Assembly (NCBI RefSeq): GCF_012163135.1
Contig: NZ_JAAVUP010000004.1
Span: 248,001-312,000, forward strand
Length of the DNA: 64,000 bases
Reading direction: 5' to 3'
Origin: Neoroseomonas oryzicola
Lineage (GTDB): Bacteria > Pseudomonadota > Alphaproteobacteria > Acetobacterales > Acetobacteraceae
The notes under the pieces were generated by a model. It worked only from the letters and a program-made list of their open reading frames with translations, made no database searches and had not been told where the DNA came from. Each line of letters begins with the position of its first letter. Position 1 is the stretch's first letter. Below, piece by piece: positions 1 through 8,254 of this stretch. Both the position numbers and the translations under genes were made by a program.

Positions 1-242
1 AGCGAGGGCAGCGTCTCGCAGGTCAGGCAGGTGAGCCGCCAGTCCGCGCCATAGGCCGTGAGCGGACGTCGCGCGAAGCCCAGCACGTAGGACTTCGCGG
101 CCATGTTCTCGATGTTGGGGTGGAAGGTCGACGGATACTGGGTGATGCCGATGGTGAGCGCGTCGCGCGGCTGGGCGGCGGCGGGCGCCGCAGCAGCCAG
201 TAAGAGTGCCGCATAGCAAAGGACCTGATGTCGCATGCTCAT
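1..242 (-). CDS. ABC transporter substrate-binding protein, family 5 (partial, N-terminus only)
   Basis: First 80 residues of a periplasmic binding protein of the peptide/nickel ABC transporter class; the rest lies beyond the left edge. A Sec signal peptide is visible (hydrophobic run LCYAALLLAAAAPAAAQ), followed by DALTIGITQYPSTFHPNIE, the usual opening of mature family 5 binding proteins. The ATG at 242 overlaps the TGA of the upstream gene (ATGA), so the two would be translationally coupled; a second in-frame ATG at 236 is equally possible. No permease or ATPase is visible on this side. Family placement rests on the N-terminus alone. Confidence 0.75.
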   Translation of the reverse strand, partial: MSMRHQVLCYAALLLAAAAPAAAQPRDALTIGITQYPSTFHPNIENMAAKSYVLGFARRPLTAYGADWRLTCLTCETLPS

Positions 243-916
243 GAGGTGCTCTTCTGCTGACGCCAGCCGAGCACGATTTCCTGGCTGCGAACCAGATAGA
301 TCCGATCGTATGGCCAGTTCGCGCCGCCCTTATCCTGTGCGGCGCATCGTAGGAACCCCGCTGCAGCACTGTTGCTGAGGTAGATGCTAGTATTGGTTTG
401 ATCGTAGATTAGGAGCCAGCGTTCAGCTGAAGCGGGTGCATTTCGCCACGTCTGTTCGGCGGACTTGCGCAAGAAGGACGCTCTCAGGGCCTCGATGAAA
501 GTCCGCTCAGGAGCGTCCCCGATCCAACCGTCCCCGCCCGGACTGGGGATGGAGACAACCTCAGTGGGACCCACAGTCTCTGAGCGCGCATGCTCGATCT
601 CTGACAAGAAACGCTGGTAGTGAGGCTCCCCCGCGTCGGTGTGCTCTATCGCGATGGCTGCGCCGCAGGGACGATGGATGAGGAAGTCGGGAGCCTCGTT
701 GCGAAAGATGGTCGCCGGAAAGAGGCTGGGCTCCGTCAGGAGCAGGTGCCGTAGCAAGGCAACCAAGCAGAAGCGCTCGCGATGGGCCGGGGTGCGTCCT
801 TCGCTTCGACTCGGAGCATCAAATGTCAATTCTTCAACGAGGTCGCGACCCTCCACACCGCCAGGAACGGTGAACGCACCGCCCGTCAGCAAAAGCGTGG
901 AGGGATCGGTGTTCAT
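239..916 (-). CDS. Hypothetical protein, possible PD-(D/E)XK-like nuclease fold
   Basis: A 225-residue soluble protein that I do not recognise as a named family. The segment around residues 76-93 reads APDFLI ... AIAIEHTDA, that is, an Asp after Pro, then about 14 residues later a Glu at the end of a hydrophobic strand. This resembles the metal-binding core of PD-(D/E)XK nucleases in many hypothetical proteins (inference only). The N-terminal half has a helix-rich stretch (residues 47-65). Base composition is visibly less GC-rich than the neighbours and codon use is less biased, suggesting recent acquisition. It starts 12 bases after pyrE and ends overlapping the binding-protein gene by four bases. 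No signal peptide or membrane segment. Confidence 0.65.
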   Translation of the reverse strand: MNTDPSTLLLTGGAFTVPGGVEGRDLVEELTFDAPSRSEGRTPAHRERFCLVALLRHLLLTEPSLFPATIFRNEAPDFLIHRPCGAAIAIEHTDAGEPHYQRFLSEIEHARSETVGPTEVVSIPSPGGDGWIGDAPERTFIEALRASFLRKSAEQTWRNAPASAERWLLIYDQTNTSIYLSNSAAAGFLRCAAQDKGGANWPYDRIYLVRSQEIVLGWRQQKSTS

Positions 917-928
917 GCTGCTGTCCGA

Positions 929-1651
929 TTACTCCACCGCATCCTTCAGCTTCGCTTCCTCCACGCTCCCCACGCCCCCATGCGCCTTCGACCAGGACAC
1001 CGGGTCCTCGAGGAACTTCCGCACTTCCTTCAGCGCGGCCTCGCTGAAATACGGCTTCTCGCGGCAGACCTCGAGCACGTCCCACCAGGTGCAGAGGTGG
1101 TGCAGGTTAAGCCCCATCGCCTGCATCTTGTCGAAGGCGCCGGGGAAGACGCCGTAGAAGAAGACGACGAAGGTGTGCTCGCAGACCGCGCCGGCCTCGC
1201 GCAGCGCGTTCGCGAAGCGGATCTTGGACCCGCCGTCGGTGGTCAGGTCCTCGACCAGCAGGGTGCGCTGGCCGACCGGCACTTCGCCCTCGATCTGGGC
1301 GTTGCGGCCGAATCCCTTCGGCTTCTTCCGGACATAGGCCATGGGCGCCATCATCCGGTCGGCGATCCAGGCGCCGAAGGGGATGCCGGCGGTCTCGCCA
1401 CCCACCACCACGTCGATCGATTCATAGCCGACATGGCGGCCGATCTTCTCGACGCCCAGTTCCATGATGCGGTTGCGCGCCCGGGGGAAGGAGATGATCT
1501 TCCGGCAGTCGATGTAGACGGGGCTCTTCCAGCCGCTGGTGAAGGTGTAGGGCTCCTCGGGGCGGAAATTCACCGCCTTGATCTCGAGCAGGATGCGCGC
1601 CGTGGTCAGGGCGGCATCGCGGTCCCATTCGGAGGCGTGCAGCGCGGTCAT
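929..1651 (-). CDS. pyrE: Orotate phosphoribosyltransferase
   Basis: A 240-residue cytoplasmic enzyme of de novo pyrimidine synthesis, joining orotate to PRPP to give orotidine 5'-monophosphate. The PRPP loop [13 protein letters not shown] lies at about residues 131-143, and the lysine-rich catalytic loop [10 protein letters not shown] at about 106-115. The N-terminal [12 protein letters not shown] is typical of the family. The open frame extends far upstream, but the ATG at 1651 fits the usual family N-terminus. It is divergent from the ELM1-family gene with 63 bases between starts, so the promoters of both probably lie there. The C-terminal extension after residue 215 makes it somewhat longer than the 210-residue enterobacterial form, as is common in alphaproteobacteria. 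Confidence 0.95.
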   Translation of the reverse strand: MTALHASEWDRDAALTTARILLEIKAVNFRPEEPYTFTSGWKSPVYIDCRKIISFPRARNRIMELGVEKIGRHVGYESIDVVVGGETAGIPFGAWIADRMMAPMAYVRKKPKGFGRNAQIEGEVPVGQRTLLVEDLTTDGGSKIRFANALREAGAVCEHTFVVFFYGVFPGAFDKMQAMGLNLHHLCTWWDVLEVCREKPYFSEAALKEVRKFLEDPVSWSKAHGGVGSVEEAKLKDAVE

Positions 1652-1714
1652 GGTTCTTCGTCCTGGTGGTGGTCCGGTTCCCCCCTCTGGTAGTCGGCGG
1701 AAGGGGCGCCGTCC

Positions 1715-2656
1715 ATGACGCAGGCGGAGGCGGGGCGCATCTGGGTGCTGGCCGACCCCCGCGCGGGCACCGCGGCCCAGGCCATCGGCATCGCCGAACG
1801 GCTCGGCCGGCCCTTCCGGACCGTGCCGCTGGAATGGGGGATGATGGCCCGGCTGCCCCTGCGCTGGGCGACGACCATGGGGCTGACGGCGGCCGCGCGG
1901 CGGGAACTGGACGGGCCGCTGCCGGACCTCGCGATCTCGGCCGGGCGGCGCAGCGCCGCGGTGGCGCTGTGGCTGGGGCGGCAGGGGGTCCGGACGGTCC
2001 ACTGCATGGCGCCGGGCTTCGGCGAGTCCCGCTTCGACCTGCTGGTCATCGGCCGGCACGATTCGCCGCCCGCAGCCCCCAACATCCTGCCCATCCTCGG
2101 CGCCACCCACCGGATGAGCCCCGCCCGCCTGGCCGCGGCGCGGGAGGAATGGGGGATGTTCGCCGAATTCCCTGGCCCCCGCGTCGCCCTGCTGCTGGGC
2201 GGCCCGCCGCGCGGGGAGGGCATGGCGCCCGAGACCGCCGCCGCCATCGCCCGCCAGGTCGCGGGCTTTGCGGGCAGCGTCCTGGCGACCGGTTCCCGCC
2301 GCACAGGCCGCCCGGCCGAGGCGGCGGTAGCCGAGGCGCTGGAGGGCGTGCCGCACCATTTGCACCGCTGGGGCGGGCGCGGGGCCAACCCCTATGCCGG
2401 AATCCTCGCCTGGGCGGATGCGGTGGTGGTGACCGGCGATTCCGTCTCCATGGTGTCCGAGGCGCTGGCCACCACCGTGTCGGTCTTCATCGCCGATCCC
2501 GGCGGGCTCGGTGAACGGCATCGCCGCCTGCACCGCAGCATCTACGCCGCCGGCCAGGCCCGGCCGCTCGAGGAAGCGCCGACGCCCTTCGCGCGGGAAC
2601 CCTTCGACGAAACCGGCCGCGTCGCCTACGAAATAGCGGAGCGCTTCCTGCGCTGA
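1715..2656 (+). CDS. ELM1/GtrOC1 family putative glycosyltransferase
   Basis: A 313-residue protein of the family first named for plant mitochondrial fission factor ELM1 (Mito_fiss_Elm1), widespread in alphaproteobacteria and structurally a GT-B-like glycosyltransferase fold. Diagnostic features are the opening [19 protein letters not shown], the central cluster [14 protein letters not shown], and the C-terminal [15 protein letters not shown] at about residues 236-250, where a nucleotide-sugar site would be. No signal peptide. The start at 1715 follows AAGGGG. The small secreted protein follows 17 bases downstream, so the two may be cotranscribed. The bacterial function is not established; envelope glycan work is a guess from the fold. 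Confidence 0.85.
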   Translation: MTQAEAGRIWVLADPRAGTAAQAIGIAERLGRPFRTVPLEWGMMARLPLRWATTMGLTAAARRELDGPLPDLAISAGRRSAAVALWLGRQGVRTVHCMAPGFGESRFDLLVIGRHDSPPAAPNILPILGATHRMSPARLAAAREEWGMFAEFPGPRVALLLGGPPRGEGMAPETAAAIARQVAGFAGSVLATGSRRTGRPAEAAVAEALEGVPHHLHRWGGRGANPYAGILAWADAVVVTGDSVSMVSEALATTVSVFIADPGGLGERHRRLHRSIYAAGQARPLEEAPTPFAREPFDETGRVAYEIAERFLR

Positions 2657-2673
2657 AGGGGAGTCCCCTCGCC

Positions 2674-3153
2674 ATGCGCCTCGTGATCGCCGCCGTCTTC
2701 GCCCTCGCCGCCGGGCCGGCCCTGGCCCAGCAGGTGCCGCGCCCGCCCACACGCCCGCCGGCGCCGCCCGGCCCCCCGCTCATCGCCTGCCCGCCGCATC
2801 TGCAGGTGGAAACGGGCGACACGCCGGTGGTGCCGCAGGGCTGGACGCTGCGCCCCGAGCACCAGACCCATTACCTGCGCGGTGCGGACCTCTTCGAAGG
2901 CGACCCGGCCGAACTGGCCCAGTTGCGCCCGGAGGAAGACCGCCGCGCCCGCCGCGAATGGTGGGACATCTACGACAACGGCCGGCCGTACTTCCTGATC
3001 TGCCGCTACGAGGGCCTGGAATCCGGCATCCAGGGCGAGGTCCCGCGCGCGGCGAAGCGTTGCGAGGTCCGCACGGTCCGCTCGGACGGCCGCGGCGTGC
3101 GCTTCGGGCGCGAGGTCACGGGCCCCGAGCGCGTCGAGGTCGACTGCCGCTGA
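2674..3153 (+). CDS. STY0301-like secreted protein
   Basis: A 159-residue exported protein. A signal peptide covers about residues 1-19 (cleavage after ALA), followed by a proline-rich linker (residues 21-35) and a domain with paired cysteines: [27 protein letters not shown] and a final DCR. The pattern (Cys-Pro near the start, a GW motif, [13 protein letters not shown], then C-Y and a late Cys) matches the STY0301 family of periplasmic proteins of unknown function. It starts 17 bases after the ELM1-family gene behind GGGGAG. Its TGA at 3151-3153 abuts the reverse-strand stop of the next gene, giving the palindrome TGATCA with no spacer. Confidence 0.75.
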   Translation: MRLVIAAVFALAAGPALAQQVPRPPTRPPAPPGPPLIACPPHLQVETGDTPVVPQGWTLRPEHQTHYLRGADLFEGDPAELAQLRPEEDRRARREWWDIYDNGRPYFLICRYEGLESGIQGEVPRAAKRCEVRTVRSDGRGVRFGREVTGPERVEVDCR

Positions 3154-4851
3154 TCAGGCGCCCGGATCGGGCAGCAGCGCGTCGGGGATGGGTTCGGCCT
3201 CTGCCACGAGCGGGTCGCGCGGCAGCACCCGGTGGACCAGCACGAGGCGCGCGAGCTCGCGCCGCTCCGGCGCGCCGATCCGCGCGGCCTCCCACGCCAT
3301 CGCGGTGGCGGAGGCGATGTTGTAGAGCGCCGTCCCCGCCTGGCGCGCCAGCACCGGGCCGCCTTCGCCGAGGGCATGGCGCGCGAGGGCGAAGGCGCGT
3401 TCCGTCGCGGTGTCGAGATGCGGCAGGTCCTCCGGCGTCGTCGCGCGGAGCGCGGCGAGATGGCCTTCCAGCGCCTCGAGCGATCCTTCGCGCTGCGCCG
3501 CGCGCAGCACGTCGAGGGCGACGATGTTCGACGTGCCTTCCCAGATCGATCCGAGATGCGCGTCGCGCACCAGGCGGGCATCGGGGAAGTCCTCGATGTA
3601 GCCGCAGCCGCCGCGCACCTCCATCGCGTCGCCGGTGACGACGCGCGCATCGCGGCAGGCGCGGAACTTGATGAGCGGCGTCAGGATCCGCAGCAGCGCA
3701 TAGGCGCCGTTCTCCCCGGCATCGGAGCGGCGCAGCGCCTCGGCGGTCTGGAAGGTCATGCTGCGCGCCTGTTCCGCGCGCATCAGCATCTTCACCAGTT
3801 GCCGGCGCATAAGCGGCAGGGTGACGATTGGCGCGCCGAAGGCGATGCGGCGATGGGCGATGTAGAGCGCCTCGGTCACCGCCTTGCGCATCATCCCCGC
3901 CGCGCGCACGGCGTTGGACAGGCGGGAATTGTTCACCATGTCGGCCATCTGTCGCATGCCCGCGCCGGGCGCGCCGATCATCCAGGCCGTCGCCCCTTCG
4001 AGCCTGATCTCGCCCGAGGCCATGGACCGCGTGCCAAGCTTCTCCTTCAGCCGCACGATGCGGTAGCGGTTGGTCGTGCCGTCCGGCAGCACGCGCGGCA
4101 GCAAGAAGAGCGAGACGCCCTTGATGCCCGCTGGCGCGCCGTCGGGCCGCGCCAGCACCATGGCGAGTTCGGCGTCCGCGTTGGAGCAGAACCACTTGTC
4201 GCCGGTCAGCGCCCAGGAGCCGTCGCCGTTCGGTGCGGCGGTGACGGCGGTGTTGGCGATATCGGACCCGGCGCCCTGCTCGGTCATGAACATCGCGCCC
4301 TGGTACAGGTCGTCGAGGTCCTGCGAGGTCAGCGACGGCAGATAGCGATCGATCAGGTCCTGCGAGCCGAACTTGCGGAGCGTGCGCGTCAGGCTGTCGG
4401 TCATCGAGACCGGGCAACAGAGGCCGAATTCCGCCTGAACGAACAGGTAGGTGATGGCGTATTTCGCCGCCGCCGGCATGGCCTTGGGCCAGTCCAGCAC
4501 GCCGCCGCGATGCGACAGCGCGGCGAGGCCGTACTCGCCGAAGGCGATGCGTTCCATTTCGCGGTAGGCGGGGTGGTAGGCGATGGACTGGCTGTCCTCG
4601 CCGCGCCGGGTGCGGTGGACGAGTTCGGGCGGGTTCATGTCCGCCGTCGCCGCGAGGTCCGCGAGCCTGCCGCCCGCGAGCCCGCCGAGCCGGTCGAGAT
4701 GCGGCGCGAGGTGCGCGAGCAGGTCCTTGGGCAGATAGAGCGGCAGCAGCTTCGCGAAGGCCGGATCCGCGCGATAGAGGTTGAGGCCGTGGCTGTCGGG
4801 CACGGCCTCGGCGCCGATGGGGGCGGGCCGGTTCGGGCGGATGATGGTCAT
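3154..4851 (-). CDS. Acyl-CoA dehydrogenase family protein (AidB-like)
   Basis: A 565-residue FAD-dependent acyl-CoA dehydrogenase of the AidB-like branch, longer than the 380-residue classical enzymes. Visible features are the FAD/substrate strand MTEQGAGSD, the GDKWFCSN strand, the helical domain with RIAFGAPI, and the C-terminal SIWEGTSNIVALDVLR, the AidB-type catalytic/FAD loop. The start at 4851 was chosen over the in-frame ATG at 4893 because GGAGG sits eight bases upstream. Substrate is unknown: AidB of E. coli responds to alkylation, whereas relatives oxidise fatty acyl-CoA. It lies downstream of the polyamine operon on the same strand but is separated by a double-hairpin module, so it is probably a separate unit. 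Confidence 0.88.
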   Translation of the reverse strand: MTIIRPNRPAPIGAEAVPDSHGLNLYRADPAFAKLLPLYLPKDLLAHLAPHLDRLGGLAGGRLADLAATADMNPPELVHRTRRGEDSQSIAYHPAYREMERIAFGEYGLAALSHRGGVLDWPKAMPAAAKYAITYLFVQAEFGLCCPVSMTDSLTRTLRKFGSQDLIDRYLPSLTSQDLDDLYQGAMFMTEQGAGSDIANTAVTAAPNGDGSWALTGDKWFCSNADAELAMVLARPDGAPAGIKGVSLFLLPRVLPDGTTNRYRIVRLKEKLGTRSMASGEIRLEGATAWMIGAPGAGMRQMADMVNNSRLSNAVRAAGMMRKAVTEALYIAHRRIAFGAPIVTLPLMRRQLVKMLMRAEQARSMTFQTAEALRRSDAGENGAYALLRILTPLIKFRACRDARVVTGDAMEVRGGCGYIEDFPDARLVRDAHLGSIWEGTSNIVALDVLRAAQREGSLEALEGHLAALRATTPEDLPHLDTATERAFALARHALGEGGPVLARQAGTALYNIASATAMAWEAARIGAPERRELARLVLVHRVLPRDPLVAEAEPIPDALLPDPGA

Positions 4852-4909
4852 CGGCGTTTCCTCCGCCGGGAGGATAGGTGCCGGTTCACGCATGGGGAAG
4901 TAAAGGGTT

Positions 4910-4967
4910 CCGAGGGCCTTTCGGCCCTCGGCGGGGTGAGGTCTGGAGAGGGGCGGTGCCCCTCTCC
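4910..4967. repeat. Two-hairpin intergenic module, copy 1
   Basis: Two perfect inverted repeats in tandem. The first has arms CCGAGGGCC / GGCCCTCGG (4910-4918 and 4923-4931) around a TTTC loop; the second has arms GGAGAGGGGC / GCCCCTCTCC (4945-4954 and 4958-4967) around a GGT loop. The second hairpin begins three bases after the reverse-strand stop of homospermidine synthase, so the module probably ends that operon. The same design recurs at 32193, 48741 and 56390. Confidence 0.8.
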
Positions 4968-4969
4968 GG

Positions 4970-6373
4970 TCACGTCACGCGGAAGTTGGCGAACTGCCAA
5001 GGGTCCGCGTCGGTGTCCTCGGGGAAGAGTTCCCCGCGCCCCTGCAGCGGCGTCCAGTCCGAATAGACCCCCGCCATCTCGCCGAGATACGGGAAACAGA
5101 TCTCGAGCGCTCGGGCGTGGTCGAGCTCGTCGGCTTCGACGACGCCGGCATTGGGGTTCTCGATGGCGAAGACCATGCCGGCGAGCACCGCGACGCAGAC
5201 CTGCAGCGAGGTCGCGTTGTTGTGCGGCACCAGCGCGCGCGCTTCCTCGATGGTCAGGCGGGATCCGTACCAGTAGGCGCCCTTCTTGTGGCCCATCAGT
5301 AGCACGCCGAGCTCGTCCATGCCGGAGGTGATCTCCTCCATCATCAGGCGCTTCTCGGGCTGGAGTTCCCAGTTGCGGCCGGCGAATTCGTGGACGGACA
5401 GCACCGCGTCGTCGCAGGGGTGGTAGGCGTAGTGCGAGGTCGGGCGGTAGACCACGCGGCCCTGCGCGTCGCGCAGCGTGTAGTAGTCGGCGAGCGAGAT
5501 GCTCTCGTTGTGCGTGATCAGGAAGGAATGCATCGGCCCTTCGAGCGGCGTCCAGGAGCGGACGCGCGTCGAGGCGCCGGGACGCATCAGGTAGATCGCC
5601 GCGTCGCAGCCGAAATCGTGGCGCAGGCCGTCGGCGGGCATCGCCTTCTCATGCGTGCCCCAGCCGAGTTCCGCGGGCTGGCAGCCCTCGCCGGTGAAGC
5701 CGTCGATCGACCAGGTGTTGACGAACTCGCCGCGCTTCTTGGGCTGGCCGGCGGCGACCTGGGTGTCGCGCTCGGCGATATGGATGACCTTCACGCCGAG
5801 GTCGTGGGCCAGCTGCGCCCAGCCCTGCTGCGTGGTCGGCACCGTGGTGTCGTGGCCGGTGTCGCGCGCGATGTCGAGCAGCGCCTGCTTCACGAAGTGG
5901 GAGACGAGGCCCGGGTTCGCGCCATGCGTCGTCACCGCCGTCGGGCCAGCGCCGGCCTTCAGTGCCAGCGCGCCTTCGCGCAGCGCGTAGTTGGACCGCT
6001 GCGACGGCGTCAGCGACGGGTCGGTGTAGCCGCCGGCCCAGGGCTCGATGCAGGTGTCGAGATACAGCGCGCCGAGTTCGCGGCACAGCGTGATGAGCGC
6101 GACGGAGGAGACGTCCACCGACAGGTTCAGCAGGAAGTCGCCCTTGGACAGGCGGCCGCGCAGCACGGTCGCGTAGTTCTCGCGCGTCAGCGGCAGAACC
6201 GTATGCCTGATGCCATATTCGGCCGCGATCGCCACGCCGCGGTCATCGGCGGTGACGATCTCGATCCGGTCCTTCGGCATGTCGATATGGCGCAGGATCA
6301 GCGGCAGGACGCCCTCGCCGATCGACCCGAAGCCGAGCATCACCAGGCGCCCCTGGAAGGCGGCGTGCTTCAT
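4970..6373 (-). CDS. hss: Homospermidine synthase
   Basis: A 467-residue enzyme that makes sym-homospermidine from putrescine with NAD, the main long-chain polyamine of many alphaproteobacteria. The N-terminus MLGFGSIGEGVLPL (residues 12-25) is the Rossmann nucleotide-binding turn; downstream stretches such as TCIEPWAGGYTDPSL, TTHGANPGLVSHFVKQAL, GWGTHEKAMP and HHNESISL-like ITHNESISLADYYTL are typical of bacterial homospermidine synthase. Length agrees with the family. It lies 21 bases after the ornithine-type decarboxylase on the same strand, so putrescine supply and use are in one operon that ends at the double hairpin. Confidence 0.95.
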   Translation of the reverse strand: MKHAAFQGRLVMLGFGSIGEGVLPLILRHIDMPKDRIEIVTADDRGVAIAAEYGIRHTVLPLTRENYATVLRGRLSKGDFLLNLSVDVSSVALITLCRELGALYLDTCIEPWAGGYTDPSLTPSQRSNYALREGALALKAGAGPTAVTTHGANPGLVSHFVKQALLDIARDTGHDTTVPTTQQGWAQLAHDLGVKVIHIAERDTQVAAGQPKKRGEFVNTWSIDGFTGEGCQPAELGWGTHEKAMPADGLRHDFGCDAAIYLMRPGASTRVRSWTPLEGPMHSFLITHNESISLADYYTLRDAQGRVVYRPTSHYAYHPCDDAVLSVHEFAGRNWELQPEKRLMMEEITSGMDELGVLLMGHKKGAYWYGSRLTIEEARALVPHNNATSLQVCVAVLAGMVFAIENPNAGVVEADELDHARALEICFPYLGEMAGVYSDWTPLQGRGELFPEDTDADPWQFANFRVT

Positions 6374-6394
6374 CGTTCTCGTATCCCCTGGGAA

Positions 6395-7609
6395 TCAGGC
6401 GGCGCGCGCCGCGGCGGTGTCATAGCCCGGCGTGGCGAGCATGGGCGAATCCGTCACTTCCGTGACAAGCGCCTGGTCGAAGCCGTTGAAGGCGGTGCGC
6501 AGCGCGGTGCCATAGGCGCCGAGTTGGCCGACCTCGATCCAGTCGCCTTCCCGCACATCGGCGGGCAGCATCCACGGGCCGCGCATCACGTCGGCGCTGT
6601 CGCAGGTCGGGCCGAACAGCGTGAAGGCGCGCGGGACCTCGGACGCCGCGCCGTCGAGGCGCAGCAGCCGGTGCGGGAAGCGGAAGCCGGGCGCGCCGGC
6701 ATCCGACAGCGCGCCATAGACGCCGTCGTTCACATACAGCGCATCGCCGCGCCGGCACTGCACCTGCACGACCACCGAAGCGCCGCCCGCGACCAGCGCG
6801 CGGCCGGGCTCGGCCCAGAGCCGCACGCCCTCGGGCAGCAGCGCCGCGCCGGCGCGGATCGCGTCCATGAAGGCAGCAAGCGGAGGGGGCTCGCTGCCCG
6901 GATAGGCGACCGGGAAGCCGCCGCCGACATCGACGATCTCGACCGCCACGCCGGCCGCCGCGATCACCTCGGCCGCGAGCGCGAGCGCGCGCGTCCAGGC
7001 CCCGGGGTCGAGGCACTGCGAGCCGACGTGGAAGGACAGGCCGAGCCGCGCCGCATGAGGGCGCGCGGCACGCAGCAGGGCGGCGGCCTCCTCCGGCGCC
7101 GCGCCGAACTTGCCCGAGAGGTCATAGGCCGCCGAGCCCTTGGGCAGCGCGAGGCGCACCACCAGGCCGCGATCCTGCGACCCGGTCTCCTCCAGGATCT
7201 TGGTCAGCTCGGAATCGGTATCCAGCACGAAGTCGCGCACGCCGAACTGCGACCAGGCGGCGCGGATGGCCGCGCGGGACTTCACCGGATGCATGAAGTG
7301 GATCGCGGCATCGGGGAACATGCTGCGCACGACGCGGACCTCGGCATCCGAGGCGCAGTCGAAATGCGTCACGCCGCCAGCCGCGACGGCGCGCAGCATG
7401 GCGGGTTCCGCGTTGCACTTCACGGCATAGAGCACGTCCCCCGGGAAGGCCGCGACGAAGGCGTGCGCGGCCGCAGCCACGGCCTGCGGGCGCAGGCAGT
7501 GCAGCGGCGCCTCGGGGCGCAGCGCGGCGACGGCCGCATCCACGGTCGTGGCGCGGGCGGCGGGGCGGCGGAGCGGCGCGACGGCGCCGCGGGGGCGAAA
7601 CTGGGTCAT
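6395..7609 (-). CDS. Fold-type III PLP-dependent decarboxylase (ornithine decarboxylase-like)
   Basis: A 404-residue alanine racemase-fold decarboxylase. The PLP lysine is in YAVKCNAEP (about residue 64); the PLP-phosphate glycines are in DVGGGFPVAYPG; the active-site cysteine/aspartate of ornithine decarboxylases is in FGPTCDSADV near residue 345. The family includes ornithine, lysine/ornithine and carboxynorspermidine decarboxylases. Its place directly upstream of homospermidine synthase favours ornithine decarboxylase producing putrescine. The start at 7609 was preferred to the in-frame ATG at 7666, because the extra 19 residues are arginine/proline-rich and not family-like; no strong ribosome-binding site decides it. 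A perfect 20-base dyad lies 193 bases upstream. Confidence 0.85.
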   Translation of the reverse strand: MTQFRPRGAVAPLRRPAARATTVDAAVAALRPEAPLHCLRPQAVAAAAHAFVAAFPGDVLYAVKCNAEPAMLRAVAAGGVTHFDCASDAEVRVVRSMFPDAAIHFMHPVKSRAAIRAAWSQFGVRDFVLDTDSELTKILEETGSQDRGLVVRLALPKGSAAYDLSGKFGAAPEEAAALLRAARPHAARLGLSFHVGSQCLDPGAWTRALALAAEVIAAAGVAVEIVDVGGGFPVAYPGSEPPPLAAFMDAIRAGAALLPEGVRLWAEPGRALVAGGASVVVQVQCRRGDALYVNDGVYGALSDAGAPGFRFPHRLLRLDGAASEVPRAFTLFGPTCDSADVMRGPWMLPADVREGDWIEVGQLGAYGTALRTAFNGFDQALVTEVTDSPMLATPGYDTAAARAA

Positions 7610-7801
7610 CGCATCGGGACTTTCAGGGCAAGAAGGGCGCCCGCCGCCGCGCCGCAGGGCCATCACGGCCGGGCGCGGCGGCGGGGAATGACGGAGCCTG
7701 CCCGGCCATCCGCCGCGCGCGACGCCCCGCGATCCCCTCGGCGCCTGGGCGCTTAGGGACGGGACGGCGGCGCGGCGCTGCCGATCAGGCGCTGCGTCTG
7801 A

Positions 7802-7821
7802 TGCGATGAGACCTCATCGCA
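7802..7821. promoter_or_regulatory. Perfect 9-2-9 dyad upstream of the polyamine operon, possible operator
   Basis: TGCGATGAG and its exact reverse complement CTCATCGCA are separated by AC. The spacing and length suit a dimeric helix-turn-helix repressor site. It lies about 193 bases upstream of the decarboxylase start, in the only space available for that operon's promoter. No regulator gene is adjacent, so the binding protein is unknown. Confidence 0.4.
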
Positions 7822-7932
7822 AGGCGGCGGACAGGCGACACAGGCGGCTCCCTCGAACCTTCCGGCCCACGCTCATGGCCGGATCGAACAAAGGACGCGT
7901 CCCGTCGTTGCTTGTGGCGCGTTGTCCGGAGA

Positions 7933-8014
7933 CGGCACCGGTCCGCTCCCCCACCCGGCCACCCAGCGACAGTATCCTGGATGGGTGGCCGGGTGGGGGA
8001 GCGGGCCGGTGCCG
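7933..8014. repeat. 33-bp near-perfect inverted repeat (large hairpin)
   Basis: Arm 7933-7965 pairs with arm 7982-8014 at 32 Watson-Crick pairs and one G-T wobble (7942 with 8005), around a 16-base loop 7966-7981 that can add a three-base-pair CAG/CTG stem. The arms are C-rich and G-rich respectively. There is no T-tract on either side, so it is not a standard intrinsic terminator. It may be a non-autonomous palindromic repeat. Confidence 0.9.
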
Positions 8015-8231
8015 CCACCTTGAACGCTGCCTCGCGGCACGTGCGATGGCGTCAGCGCCCCGTATTGGGCGCGGGCAGGGAAATATGCGGCCGAGCCCCC
8101 CATTTCAAGTGAATTCCTGCGGAACGACCATGAGCAGGGCGCATATCGGCCGGAAAGGGGCACCGGGTGGCCGGAAAGTCTCCGGCGAAAGGGTACCGCC
8201 CCTCGCGGGGGCCAGGGGACTGTCGTCGCCT

Positions 8232-8252
8232 GGAGGGGAGCAAAGCCCCCTC
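8232..8252 (-). terminator. Terminator-like hairpin after the ureohydrolase gene
   Basis: Arms GAGGGG (8233-8238) and CCCCTC (8247-8252) enclose an eight-base A-rich loop, three bases beyond the reverse-strand stop at 8255-8257. It resembles the GGAGGGGC hairpin of the two-hairpin modules elsewhere in the window. No U-tract, so termination is inferred from position. Confidence 0.4.
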
Positions 8253-8254
8253 GG

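Larger units (their letters stand above)
7610..8254. other. Long intergenic region between decarboxylase and ureohydrolase genes
   Basis: The only stretch over 300 bases without a credible gene. Short open frames here are proline/arginine-rich and overlap inverted repeats, so I do not call them. It contains a 9+2+9 dyad (7802-7821), a 33-bp hairpin (7933-8014) and a terminator-like hairpin next to the ureohydrolase stop (8232-8252). The promoter of the polyamine operon, which reads leftward, should be at its left end. Confidence 0.7.

Noticed and set aside
929-2752. Long reverse open frame (607 codons) covering pyrE and much of the ELM1-family gene
   Set aside because: Only the last 240 codons are PyrE; the rest is Arg/Gly/Pro-rich antisense of a real gene, as expected at very high GC.
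7822-8230. Several short open frames (66-176 codons) in the intergenic gap
   Set aside because: They overlap the hairpin on both strands, are Pro/Arg/Gly-rich and lack ribosome-binding sites.
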